From Planctomycetota bacterium (GTDB lineage: Bacteria; Planctomycetota; UBA1135; GCA-002686595): DNA of 64,000 bases. This document shows positions 50,141-58,673 of this stretch, piece by piece (the first letter of the stretch is position 1; the number at the start of each line of letters is the position of its first letter). Both the position numbers and the translations under genes were made by a program. Location: positions 34,350 to 98,349 of the forward strand of contig JAEUHZ010000011.1 in NCBI GenBank assembly GCA_016795205.1, read 5' to 3'. Below the pieces are notes generated by a model. It worked only from the letters and a program-made list of their open reading frames with translations. It searched no databases and was not told the origin of the DNA.

Positions 50141-51862
50141 ATGGACCGCAACGCGCGCAACGTGCTCCTCGCCGTCTTCGCGGCCGCTGCCGTCCTGGGT
50201 CTGGGCGCCGCGGTGCTCTGGGCGCTGCGCGCGCCGCGGCCGGCGGAGTACGCGGTCGACCTGGCGCCGGCCGCGCCGCTCGCCTCCTCGACCGGCGCGG
50301 CCGACGCGGGCGCGGGCCCGGCGCGGGCCGTGGAGCTCGCGGCGGAGGAGCCCGTCGTCTACGGGGCGCTCGACACGACGGTGATCTTCCCCCTGGAGGT
50401 CGAGCTCACGCTGGAGCGCGCAGCCTCCACGCCCCAGGCCGAGGGAGCTCCGCCGCTCGGCGCTGGCGCGACCGCCTCCCTGGCCGGCTCGGTCGTCGAC
50501 GGCCGCGGAGCGGGCGTGCGGGCGCAACTGCGCTTCGTCGCCGGCCCCAACGCGGGACGCCTGCTGACGAGCGACGCCTTGGGGCGCTTCGGCGCGAGCG
50601 GCCTCCACCCGGGGATCTCGATCGTCTCGATCGCGGGCGCCGGCATCGTGGGCGCCGAGCGCGAGGTGCGGCTGCGGCCGCAGCGCGAGACCCAGCTCAA
50701 CGTCGGGTTCGGGCGGCCCGCGCGCGTGTTCGCCGACGTCGTGGACAAGGACGGCCAGCCGATCGCCGGTGCGCTCGTGCGGCTCGACGGCCAGGTGCGC
50801 GAGTCGGGCGAGGACGGCGGCGTCGAGTTCGCGGCCGTGGCGCCCGGCGAGGTGGTCGTGATCGTCTCGAAGCCGGGCTTCGCCGCCGTGCGCCAGTCGC
50901 TCAACATCCCCGGCGCGGCGACCATCGAGCGCGGGCGGCTCAAGTTCCGCCTCGACCCGGGCGCCAGCCTGCAGGTCTCGATCACGGACGCGCTGAACTC
51001 CGGGGTTCAGGCCACGCTGTTCCTCCTGCCCGACAGCCTGGACGGCGAGCGCACGTTTCCGTGGCACGCGGTGAACCCCGTGCGCATCTGGCCGGGCGGA
51101 ACGGCGCTGGTCGAGGACTTGCCCGCGACGCGGGTCAGCCTGCGTCTGTTCCACGCCGGCGCGCGCGCCAAGCCGGCGCGCCGCTCGATCGAGCTGCAGT
51201 CGGGCGCCCGCACCACGGTCGAGTTCGGACTCGAGCCGGCGCCCGTCGTGGCCGGCACCGTGACGGACGGCGGCGCGCCCGCCTCCGGGGCGCTCGTGCG
51301 CCTCGAGGCTCCCAACCGTGCCGAGGCCATGCTCTCGGTGTTCGGCGAGACGAACTTCCTGCTGCTCGAGAGCGACGTGCTGCCGGACCTGCCCCCCGCG
51401 CTCCAGGAGGCGCTGGCCAACGCGCAGGGCGAGTACCAGTTGTCCGCCAACGAGGAGGTGGCGGCGGTCCGCTACCTGACCGCGACCTCGCGGGACGGCA
51501 AGCGCGTGGCGCACGCCGTCTTGCGCCGCGGCGACGTGCGCGCGGACCTCGTCCTGCAGCCCGTGGCCGACGGCCGGGGCGAGCTCGTGATCCAGATGGA
51601 CGGCCGCTTCCAGCCCTTGCCGGTCGAGGCGCGCGTCGACGGCGTGCCGCGCGATCCGTTCGTGCTGCCGCCCGGGCGCGACCTGCGGATCGCTGGGCTG
51701 CCCGAGGGCTCGTGGCAGGTCACCGTGCGCTGGAACGAGGACGTGCTCGCGCGCAGCGTGCCGCTCGAGATCCGCGGCGAGGCCACCCTCCACGTGGCGC
51801 TGCCCGAGGGGGCGATCGTCGGGCAGGACGAGGAGACCCGGCGCCGCGCGGGCAAGCGCTGA
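50141..51862 (+). CDS. Membrane-anchored carboxypeptidase-regulatory-like protein
   Basis: Protein of 573 residues with one N-terminal membrane helix (NVLLAVFAAAAVLGLGAAV) and the rest outside the cytoplasm. Three or more carboxypeptidase-regulatory-like (Ig/transthyretin-like) domains can be seen at about 115-195 (LAGSVVDGRGAGVRAQLRF), 195-280 (FADVVDKDGQPIAGALVRLDG) and 370-410 (VAGTVTDGGAPASGALVRLEA). It has no catalytic motif. It may bind surface carbohydrate or protein. It is divergent from the FG-GAP gene (119-base gap). Confidence 0.82.
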   Translation: MDRNARNVLLAVFAAAAVLGLGAAVLWALRAPRPAEYAVDLAPAAPLASSTGAADAGAGPARAVELAAEEPVVYGALDTTVIFPLEVELTLERAASTPQAEGAPPLGAGATASLAGSVVDGRGAGVRAQLRFVAGPNAGRLLTSDALGRFGASGLHPGISIVSIAGAGIVGAEREVRLRPQRETQLNVGFGRPARVFADVVDKDGQPIAGALVRLDGQVRESGEDGGVEFAAVAPGEVVVIVSKPGFAAVRQSLNIPGAATIERGRLKFRLDPGASLQVSITDALNSGVQATLFLLPDSLDGERTFPWHAVNPVRIWPGGTALVEDLPATRVSLRLFHAGARAKPARRSIELQSGARTTVEFGLEPAPVVAGTVTDGGAPASGALVRLEAPNRAEAMLSVFGETNFLLLESDVLPDLPPALQEALANAQGEYQLSANEEVAAVRYLTATSRDGKRVAHAVLRRGDVRADLVLQPVADGRGELVIQMDGRFQPLPVEARVDGVPRDPFVLPPGRDLRIAGLPEGSWQVTVRWNEDVLARSVPLEIRGEATLHVALPEGAIVGQDEETRRRAGKR

Positions 51863-51940
51863 GGAGCCCGCGCCACCCGCCGCCGTCCGCGCCGGGAGCA
51901 CGCTGCGCTGCGCGCGCGGATCGCGTAGCCTCTGCAGCCC

Positions 51941-53476
51941 GTGAAGCCCCTGGTCCTCGACGGCACGTCTCTCGGCCTCCGTGACCTCGCGCCGCTCGTC
52001 CGGGGCGAGGGCGTCGCGCTCTCGATCGCGCCGGCCGCCATGGAGGCCGTGCGGCGCGCGCGGGAGATCGTCGAGCGCCACGTGGCGCGCGGCGATGTCG
52101 TGTACGGGCTGACGACGGGCTTCGGGAAGCTCAAGCACGTGGCGATCCCGGCCGCCGACCTGGAGGAGCTCCAGGAGAACCTGGTCCTCTCGCACTGCTG
52201 CGGCGTGGGCGAGCCGATGCCGCTCGAGGAGGTGCGCATCGCGCAGGTGCTGCGGCTGAACGGCCTGATCCGCGGTCATTCCGGCGTGGATCCGCGCACG
52301 ATCGAGGCGCTCGTGCGCCTGTTCAGGCAGGGCTTCGTGCCGGTCGTGCCACGCCAGGGCTCCGTGGGGGCGAGCGGCGACCTCGCGCCGCTGGCGCACA
52401 TGGCCGCGGCCTACATGGGCCACGGCGAGGCCTTCGTCGGCGGGCAGCGCCTCGCGGCGCGCGAGGCACTGCGCGCGGTGGGCGAGCCGCCGCTGCGCCT
52501 CTCCGCCAAGGAGGGCCTGGCGCTGATCAACGGCACCGAGGTCATCAAGGCCATCGGGACCTGCGCCGTGCTGCGCGCCCAGAACGCGCTGCAGTGCGCC
52601 GACGCGATCGCGGCGCTCACGATCGAGGCGCTGCTGGGCTCGCTGAAGCCCTTCGCCGAGCGCATCGCCGACCTCAAGGGCCACGCCGGGCATCAGCGGG
52701 CCGCGCGCAACGTGCGCGCGTGCCTGGCGGACTCCGAGGTGCTGGCCTCGCACGCCGCCTGCGACCGCGTGCAGGATCCGTACTCGCTGCGCTGCGTGCC
52801 GCAGATCCACGGGGCCGTCCACGCGGCCCTGGAGCACGTGCGCGCGGTGCTCTCGACCGAGCTGAACTCGGTCACGGACAACCCGCTGGTCTTCCCCGAC
52901 ACGGGCGAGGTGGTCAGCGCGGGCCAGTTCCACGGGCAGCCGCTCGCGATCGCGCTCGACTACCTGGCGCTCTCCGTGGCCACGCTGGGCAACGTGTCCG
53001 AGCGCCGCATCGAGCAGCTCGTGAACCCCGACCTGTCGCACCTGCCGGCGTTCCTGACGCCCAAGCCCGGCCTGAACTCGGGGATGATGATCGTGCAGGT
53101 CGCCGCCGCGGCCCTGGCCAGCGAGAACAAGCCGCTCTCGCACCCCGCGTCGGTCGACACGATCCCGACCAGCGCGAACCAGGAAGACCACGTGTCCATG
53201 GGCGTGACCGCGGCGCGCAAGGCGCTCTCGGTCGTGGCCAACGTCGAGTCGATCCTGGCGCTGGAGTGGCTGTGCGCGGCGCAGGCGCGCGAGTTCCACG
53301 GCGAGCTGCGCGCCGGCCGCGGCGCCGAGGCGGCCCACCGACTGCTGCGCACGCGCGTGCCGAAGCTGGAACGCGACCGCTGGATGCACGGCGACATCCA
53401 GGAGTCGATCCGTCTGCTCCGGGAAGGATCCCTGGTCGCTGCCGTCGAAGGCGCCGTCGGCCCGCTCTCCACCTGA
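51941..53476 (+). CDS. hutH: Histidine ammonia-lyase HutH
   Basis: Deaminates L-histidine to urocanate. Protein of 511 residues (usual length), GTG start. The Ala-Ser-Gly triad that forms the MIO electrophile is in GSVGASGDLAPLAH. Other family segments are YGLTTGFGKL, NGTEVIKAIGT and the SANQEDHVSMG loop. Its partner hutU lies 2 kb downstream on the same strand, separated by a lipoprotein gene and the oppositely oriented murJ; hutI and hutG are not in the window. Confidence 0.97.
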   Translation: MKPLVLDGTSLGLRDLAPLVRGEGVALSIAPAAMEAVRRAREIVERHVARGDVVYGLTTGFGKLKHVAIPAADLEELQENLVLSHCCGVGEPMPLEEVRIAQVLRLNGLIRGHSGVDPRTIEALVRLFRQGFVPVVPRQGSVGASGDLAPLAHMAAAYMGHGEAFVGGQRLAAREALRAVGEPPLRLSAKEGLALINGTEVIKAIGTCAVLRAQNALQCADAIAALTIEALLGSLKPFAERIADLKGHAGHQRAARNVRACLADSEVLASHAACDRVQDPYSLRCVPQIHGAVHAALEHVRAVLSTELNSVTDNPLVFPDTGEVVSAGQFHGQPLAIALDYLALSVATLGNVSERRIEQLVNPDLSHLPAFLTPKPGLNSGMMIVQVAAAALASENKPLSHPASVDTIPTSANQEDHVSMGVTAARKALSVVANVESILALEWLCAAQAREFHGELRAGRGAEAAHRLLRTRVPKLERDRWMHGDIQESIRLLREGSLVAAVEGAVGPLST

Positions 53477-53487
53477 GGAGTCGCTCC

Positions 53488-53856
53488 ATGAAGGTCCTCG
53501 CCGCTCTCGTGCTCCTGCTGGTCGCCGCCTGCGGCGCTCCCGCGGGAGCGCGCCCCGAACTCGCGCGCTCCGAAGTCGTCGTGCTGGCTCACCAGCCGGC
53601 GGAGGAGGTCGCCGCGCGGGTCTGCGGCGTCCTGCACGGCACCGTGGTCGAGGACGGCGGCCGCCGCCGGCCGGGCTGCTCGTCGCCCCAGCACGCGTCG
53701 AAGCACGCGCACGAGGACGGCGCCACGCACGTGTCCCTGATCGTCGAGGCGACTTCGAACTCGATCGTGCTCGCCGCGCCGCCCGGCCGCGAAGCCGATC
53801 TCGAACGCGCGCTGGCCCTCGTGCGCGCCTTCGACGTGCCGACGGGCACGCACTGA
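53488..53856 (+). CDS. Small lipoprotein with secretin N-domain-like fold
   Basis: Lipoprotein of 122 residues (lipobox LLVAACG). The C-terminal part, SNSIVLAAPPGREADLERALALVRAFDVP, is very like secretin N1 domains, where SNsl-v-gpp-d...v..liaelD is typical. It lacks any beta-barrel. A Cys/His-rich insertion (RPGCSSPQHASKHAHED) might bind metal. It begins 12 bases after hutH, behind a GAGGAG Shine-Dalgarno, so it is likely coexpressed with hutH. Its function there is unknown. Confidence 0.72.
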   Translation: MKVLAALVLLLVAACGAPAGARPELARSEVVVLAHQPAEEVAARVCGVLHGTVVEDGGRRRPGCSSPQHASKHAHEDGATHVSLIVEATSNSIVLAAPPGREADLERALALVRAFDVPTGTH

Positions 53857-53874
53857 ACGGCTCGGGGGGCTGGT

Positions 53875-55434
53875 TCAGTCGCTGGCCGGGGCGCCGCGCA
53901 GCCGACGCCAGAGCGGGGCCCCCGCCGCGCGGATCTCGGCCAGGCCCACAGCAGCTCCGGTGGCGGCGAACACGACCAGCGACGCGCTCCCGATCGCCGT
54001 GGCGCGCAGGGCAGCCTCCCAGGTCGTGGCTGCCTCCGGGATGGCGCGCGACAGGGTGATGCCGACCGCCAGGCTCACGATGAACGCCGTCAGCGCGCGG
54101 GCCGCGAAGGGCCAGAGCCCCGCCGGCCGCGCTGCGCCTGCGCGCCGCAGGCGCAGCGCGAGCGCGGCGTGGAGCACCAGCGCGTGCGAGCCGATCGCGA
54201 CCGCGCTGGTCGTCGCCAAGCCGAGGACGCCGAAACGCTCGCGCGCCAGTCCGTACACGGGCCAGGCCAGGAGCGCGACCGCGGTCCCCAGCAGCGCCGG
54301 CGCCCAAGTGTTCCCGAGCGCGTAGAACCCGCGCGCGAGCAGGGGCTGCGCGGCCCAGGCCGCCAGGCCCAGCGCGCACAGCGCGAGCGCCTCCGCGACG
54401 CCCGCGACCTCGCTCGGGGCGAGGCGCGTGCGGCCGTACACGAGCGCCGCCAGGTCGACGCCGGCGGCGACCAGGACGGCCTGCGCCGCCAGCGCCAAGA
54501 GGACCACGCCACGCAGCGCGCGCGACAGCGCCGCGCGCAGCTCGCTGGTTCGCCCCTCGGCGGCCAGCCGCGCGAGCAGCGGATAGGCCGCCAGCCCGGC
54601 TGCCATCCCGAACACGCCGACCGGCACGCGCAGCAGCGCCTTGGCGTAGCCCAGGGTCGCGGCCGCGCCCTCGCCGGCGATCGAGCCCTGCGCGCGCAAG
54701 AACCAGTCGTCGGCGACGACGATCGAGAAGCCGGCCATGATCGGCAGCGAGCGCACGAGCCAGGCACGCAGGTCGGGCTCGTCGTGCTCCAGCCGCGGCG
54801 CGAAGCGGAAGCCGAGCTTCACGCTGGCGACGAGCGGCAACAGGAACGGCCCGAGGAACGCACCCAGGAGCACGCCCCAGGCGAAGCCCTCGGCCGTGCC
54901 GCTCGCCAGGCCGCAGGCGACGATCACGATGTTGTAGACCACCGGCGCCAGCGCCGCGATCGCGTGCCGGTCGCGCGCCAGCAGCGCGGCGGAGAACACC
55001 GCACCGACGACGTGGAAGAACTGAGCCGGCAGGACGATGCGCGAGAGCGCGGCGAGTTCCGCCTGCTGACCGGCGTCGAAGCCCGGCGCGGCGAGCCGGG
55101 TCAGGGCCGGCATAGAGACCCAGGCCAGTGCGCCCAGCGCGAGCAGCGCCGCGCCCACCGCGTTCGCGATCGTGCCAATCGACCGCCAAGCCGCGCGCTC
55201 GTCGCCCCCGGCGAGCCGCGCCGCCTGCAGCGGCACGAGCACGACCGCCAGCGCGCCGCCGGCCAAGAGGTAGTTCACGAGGTCGGGGACCGTGAACGCC
55301 GCCTGGTAGAGGTCGGCCTCGCCGCCGACGCCGAGCGTGCGGCCCAAGGCCGCCTCGCGGACCAGGCCGACGAGGCGCGAGAGCAGGATGCTCACGCTCC
55401 AGATCGCGCCCGCGGCCAGGACCCTGCGGCTCAT
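53875..55434 (-). CDS. murJ: Lipid II flippase MurJ
   Basis: Inner-membrane flippase of the MVF/MurJ family with 519 residues and about 14 membrane helices. The N-terminus [23 protein letters not shown] and later [19 protein letters not shown] are typical. It moves the lipid-linked peptidoglycan precursor (lipid II) to the periplasmic side. The ATG at 55434 starts the family motif directly. It is convergent with the small lipoprotein gene and divergent from hutU, with 121 bases between the murJ and hutU starts. Confidence 0.95.
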   Translation of the reverse strand: MSRRVLAAGAIWSVSILLSRLVGLVREAALGRTLGVGGEADLYQAAFTVPDLVNYLLAGGALAVVLVPLQAARLAGGDERAAWRSIGTIANAVGAALLALGALAWVSMPALTRLAAPGFDAGQQAELAALSRIVLPAQFFHVVGAVFSAALLARDRHAIAALAPVVYNIVIVACGLASGTAEGFAWGVLLGAFLGPFLLPLVASVKLGFRFAPRLEHDEPDLRAWLVRSLPIMAGFSIVVADDWFLRAQGSIAGEGAAATLGYAKALLRVPVGVFGMAAGLAAYPLLARLAAEGRTSELRAALSRALRGVVLLALAAQAVLVAAGVDLAALVYGRTRLAPSEVAGVAEALALCALGLAAWAAQPLLARGFYALGNTWAPALLGTAVALLAWPVYGLARERFGVLGLATTSAVAIGSHALVLHAALALRLRRAGAARPAGLWPFAARALTAFIVSLAVGITLSRAIPEAATTWEAALRATAIGSASLVVFAATGAAVGLAEIRAAGAPLWRRLRGAPASD

Positions 55435-55555
55435 CGGCCGGAGTCTGCGGGCCGGAGGAGCCCGGTTCCACCGCACTCCACGTGGGGCGGTCCGCTCGGC
55501 GGCGTGGTCGGGGCCGCGTCCGCATGCCATGATCCCCCGAGGAACCGAGACTCCC

Positions 55556-57268
55556 ATGCCGACGCCCAGCACGCGCTCCTCCGCGGCCCGCACCGCCCCG
55601 CTCGACGCCGCGACGATCCCCACCGGCCCGCAGCGCGCGCCGCGCGGCAACGTCCGCACGTGCCAGACCTGGGCGGCCGAGGCCGCGCTGCGGATGCTCA
55701 TGAACAACCTCGACCCCGAGGTGGCCGAGGATCCCGAGAACCTCGTCGTCTACGGCGGGAGCGGCAAGGCGGCGCGCGACTGGCCGAGCTTCCAGGCCAT
55801 CGTGGCGGCGCTGCGCCGGCTGGCGCCGGACGAGACCCTGCTCGTCCAGTCGGGCAAGCCCGTCGGGATCTTCCGCACCACGCAGGCCTCACCGCGCGTG
55901 CTCATCGCGAACAGCAACCTCGTGGGCAAGTGGGCCACCTGGGAGCACTTCCGCGCGCTGGAGGCCGAGAACAAGATCATGTACGGCCAGATGACGGCCG
56001 GCTCGTGGATCTACATCGGGACGCAGGGGATCCTGCAGGGGACGTACGAGACGTTCGCCGCGTCGGCCGCGAAGCGCTTCGGCGGCACGTTGAAGCACCG
56101 GCTCGTCGTCACCGGCGGGCTGGGCGGCATGGGCGGCGCGCAACCGCTGGCGGCGACGATGAACGAGGGCACGTTCCTGGCGGCGGACGTCGATCGCACG
56201 CGCATCCAGAAGCGGCTCGACACGCGCTACCTCGACGTGCAGATCGACGACCTCGACCGCGCCATCGATCAGGCGCTGGCCTGGAAGCAGGCCGGCGTCG
56301 CCCGGTCGATCGGCGTGCCGTGCAACGTGGTCGACCTGCTCGAGCGGCTGCTCGCGCGCCACGTCACGCCCGACGTCCTGACCGACCAGACCAGCGCGCA
56401 CGACCCGATCGGCGGCTACGTGCCGAACCGGATGCCGTACGAGGCGGCGCTGCGCCTGCGCTCCGCGGACCCGAAGGCGTACGAGCGCGAGTCGTTCCGC
56501 ACCATGGTCGAGCACGTGCAGTGCATGCTCGCGCTGCAAGAGCGTGGCGCGGACACCTTCGACTACGGCAACAACCTGCGCGGGCACGCGCAGCAGGCGG
56601 GCTTCGAGGGCGCGTTCGGCTTCGAGGGCTTCGTGCCCAAGTACGTGCGGCCGCTGTTCTGCGAGGGCAAGGGCCCCTTCCGCTGGGTGGCGCTGTCGGG
56701 CGATCCCAAGGACATCGCGGTCACCGATCGCATCGTCGCCGAGCTCTTCCCGGCCGACCAGGCGCTCGCGCGCTGGCTGAAGCTGGCCGGCGAGCGCGTG
56801 GCCTTCCAAGGGCTGCCCGCGCGCATCTGCTGGCTGGGCTACGGCGAGCGCGCCCGGGCCGGCCTGGCGTTCAACGAGGCCGTGCGCACCGGGCAGGTCT
56901 CGGCTCCGATCGTGATCGGCCGCGACCACCTCGACTGCGGCTCGGTCGCGAGCCCCAACCGCGAGACCGAGGCCATGCTCGACGGCACCGACGCCGTGGC
57001 CGACTGGCCGATCCTCAACGCGCTGGTGAACACTGCCGCCGGAGCCTCGTGGGTCAGCTTCCACCACGGCGGCGGCGTCGGGATGGGCTACAGCCTGCAC
57101 GCCGGCCAGGTCACGGTCGCCGACGGCACGCCGGAGGCGGCGGCCGCGATCGAGCGCGTCCTGACCTGCGACCCGGGCATGGGCGTGATCCGCCACGTCG
57201 ACGCCGGCTACGAGCTGGCCGTGAAGACGGCCAGGGAGCGCGGCGTCGACGTGCCGGGACTAGGCTGA
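55556..57268 (+). CDS. hutU: Urocanate hydratase HutU
   Basis: NAD+-dependent enzyme converting urocanate to imidazolone propionate, the second step of histidine breakdown. Protein of 570 residues. Motifs: [36 protein letters not shown] (NAD site), [16 protein letters not shown] and [12 protein letters not shown]. The ATG at 55556 follows a GAGGAA-type site; ATG 55529 would add nine residues. It ends in a 9-base convergent overlap with the radical SAM gene. Confidence 0.97.
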   Translation: MPTPSTRSSAARTAPLDAATIPTGPQRAPRGNVRTCQTWAAEAALRMLMNNLDPEVAEDPENLVVYGGSGKAARDWPSFQAIVAALRRLAPDETLLVQSGKPVGIFRTTQASPRVLIANSNLVGKWATWEHFRALEAENKIMYGQMTAGSWIYIGTQGILQGTYETFAASAAKRFGGTLKHRLVVTGGLGGMGGAQPLAATMNEGTFLAADVDRTRIQKRLDTRYLDVQIDDLDRAIDQALAWKQAGVARSIGVPCNVVDLLERLLARHVTPDVLTDQTSAHDPIGGYVPNRMPYEAALRLRSADPKAYERESFRTMVEHVQCMLALQERGADTFDYGNNLRGHAQQAGFEGAFGFEGFVPKYVRPLFCEGKGPFRWVALSGDPKDIAVTDRIVAELFPADQALARWLKLAGERVAFQGLPARICWLGYGERARAGLAFNEAVRTGQVSAPIVIGRDHLDCGSVASPNRETEAMLDGTDAVADWPILNALVNTAAGASWVSFHHGGGVGMGYSLHAGQVTVADGTPEAAAAIERVLTCDPGMGVIRHVDAGYELAVKTARERGVDVPGLG

Positions 57269-58312
57269 CGCGCGCGGCTCGACCAGCGCGGCGTCCAGCC
57301 CGACGAGCGGGCACAGCAACTCGGCCTCGATCCCGCTGAACACGCCGCGCATCCAGGGCCGCGCTCGCGCGGCGTCGATCGCGACCGTGCCGTCCTCGTG
57401 GAGCCTCCCGACCGTGTTCGCCGGGTGCTCCAGCGCGACCGTGCACTTGCACAGGCGGCCGTCGGCGCGCACGACGTGGCTGTTGCCCTTGGCGGCGTAG
57501 CAGACCTCGGGCGAGGCCGAGCCTCCCGCTCCCCGGATGTGGTCGCGCCCCTGTGAGCCGTAGGCGTGGACGTTCAGCTCGTCGAAGCGGCGGAACTCCG
57601 CTGCGGTGCGCAGGATCGGCAGCGCGGCGTCGTTGGGTCCTCCGTAGCGCGACAGTGGCTTGAGGAAGATCCCGAAGCGGGGATCGGCCCCGAACTCGGC
57701 CTTCAATCCGTCGACGAAGCCGAACATGGCCTCCAAGTTCTCGCCATCGACGTGCACCCGCAGGATCACGCGGAAGCACAGATCCGAGTCGCGCATGGCA
57801 AGCACGTTGCTCCAGATGCGGGCGAACGTGCCCTTGCCGTCGAGGCGTCGACGCTTCTGGTCGTGGATCTCCTCGGGGCCGTCGAACGAGATCTGGAACT
57901 CGTTCACGCCCAGTCCGACCAACTGTTCGAACAACCCGCGTTCGAGCCGCCAGGCATTCGTGGTCATGCTCGAGCGCGCCCTGAGGCCCGGGTTCTCGCG
58001 CGCCAGGGCGAGCACGTGGCGTTGGATGTCCTCGACGATGTCGACCGCGAGCAGCGGTTCGCCGCCGAACCACGACAGATGCAGGGTGTCGAGCTGCGGG
58101 GCACGCGCCGCCAGCAGGTTCTTGACGCCGCGCACGACCGGAGGCGTCATGCGCCCCAGCGCGAAGTCCTCGTAGCAGTACGTGCAGCGGAAGTTGCAGG
58201 CCTCCGTCGGCATCAGGGTCAAGCCGAGGTAGCGATTCGAGAGTGCCCGCAAGCGTTCCGTCTGCATCGTGGCCACGACGTCCTCCCGGGGCTGCGCCGT
58301 CTTGGCACTCAT
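57260..58312 (-). CDS. Radical SAM / SPASM-type enzyme, possible peptide maturase
   Basis: Protein of 350 residues. The [4Fe-4S]-SAM site is C39-x3-C43-x2-C46 in [13 protein letters not shown], followed by the SAM-binding WFGGEPLL. A second cysteine set, C271, C288, C290 and C334, fits a SPASM-like auxiliary cluster. Family members modify ribosomal peptides (ranthipeptides, sactipeptides) or activate sulfatases. No peptide-recognition domain is evident before residue 39. Its ATG overlaps the stop of the 110-residue Cys protein (ATGA), which makes that protein the likely substrate or partner. Anaerobic sulfatase maturase is the main alternative. Sampled GC is about 63%, below that of the CHAT gene. 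Confidence 0.87.
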   Translation of the reverse strand: MSAKTAQPREDVVATMQTERLRALSNRYLGLTLMPTEACNFRCTYCYEDFALGRMTPPVVRGVKNLLAARAPQLDTLHLSWFGGEPLLAVDIVEDIQRHVLALARENPGLRARSSMTTNAWRLERGLFEQLVGLGVNEFQISFDGPEEIHDQKRRRLDGKGTFARIWSNVLAMRDSDLCFRVILRVHVDGENLEAMFGFVDGLKAEFGADPRFGIFLKPLSRYGGPNDAALPILRTAAEFRRFDELNVHAYGSQGRDHIRGAGGSASPEVCYAAKGNSHVVRADGRLCKCTVALEHPANTVGRLHEDGTVAIDAARARPWMRGVFSGIEAELLCPLVGLDAALVEPRASA

Positions 58313-58641
58313 TGGTCCAGGCTCTGGCGGTGGTCCATCTTCAAGCGGTCCCAACCCTTGGTGAACGCGCGGTTGTCGACGACCTTGAGGTCGGGACCGC
58401 AGAAGTCGCACATCGTGTTGGGGCAGCCCTTGGGGTTGTGGATCGGCGTGGGCTCGGGGAGCGGGCAACCTCTCAGGTTCGTGACGATGGTCTTGGGTGG
58501 CTCGACACCCTCCGCGTTCAAGCGCAAGACGAGCTGCCGATCGTGCTCGAGCAGGAACAGGATCCGGCGTTCGAGCTCCGGATCGTCGATGACGATGTGG
58601 CCGTGCCGATCGAAGCGGATCTTGAACTCGTCCTTGCCCAT
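58309..58641 (-). CDS. Small Cys-containing protein, candidate radical-SAM peptide precursor
   Basis: Protein of 110 residues that I do not recognise. Residues 1-45 are charged and helical after a short strand pair (FKIRFDRHGHIVIDDPELE), like many peptide leader regions. Residues 58-83 are Gly/Pro/Asn-rich with four Cys: C59, C73, C78 and C81 (GCPLPEP and GCPNTMCDFCGPD). A Cys-free tail of 29 residues follows. A GGAGGAG Shine-Dalgarno four bases from the ATG gives strong expression potential. It overlaps the radical SAM gene by four bases and starts 32 bases after the CHAT stop. A zinc or iron-sulfur protein is the alternative to a RiPP precursor. Confidence 0.72.
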   Translation of the reverse strand: MGKDEFKIRFDRHGHIVIDDPELERRILFLLEHDRQLVLRLNAEGVEPPKTIVTNLRGCPLPEPTPIHNPKGCPNTMCDFCGPDLKVVDNRAFTKGWDRLKMDHRQSLDQ

Positions 58642-58645
58642 GTTG

Positions 58646-58652
58646 CTCCTCC
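58646..58652 (-). promoter_or_regulatory. Strong Shine-Dalgarno of the small Cys protein
   Basis: ggaggag on the minus strand, four bases before ATG 58641. It is among the strongest ribosome sites in the window and supports independent, high translation of the candidate precursor. Confidence 0.7.
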
Positions 58653-58673
58653 AGGGTGTTCAGCCGACCCGGG

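Noticed and set aside
49820..55525. A 1901-codon minus-strand open frame across hutH and neighbours
   Set aside because: It overlaps several well-supported genes on both strands and has no recognisable domain; high GC removes stop codons in non-coding frames.
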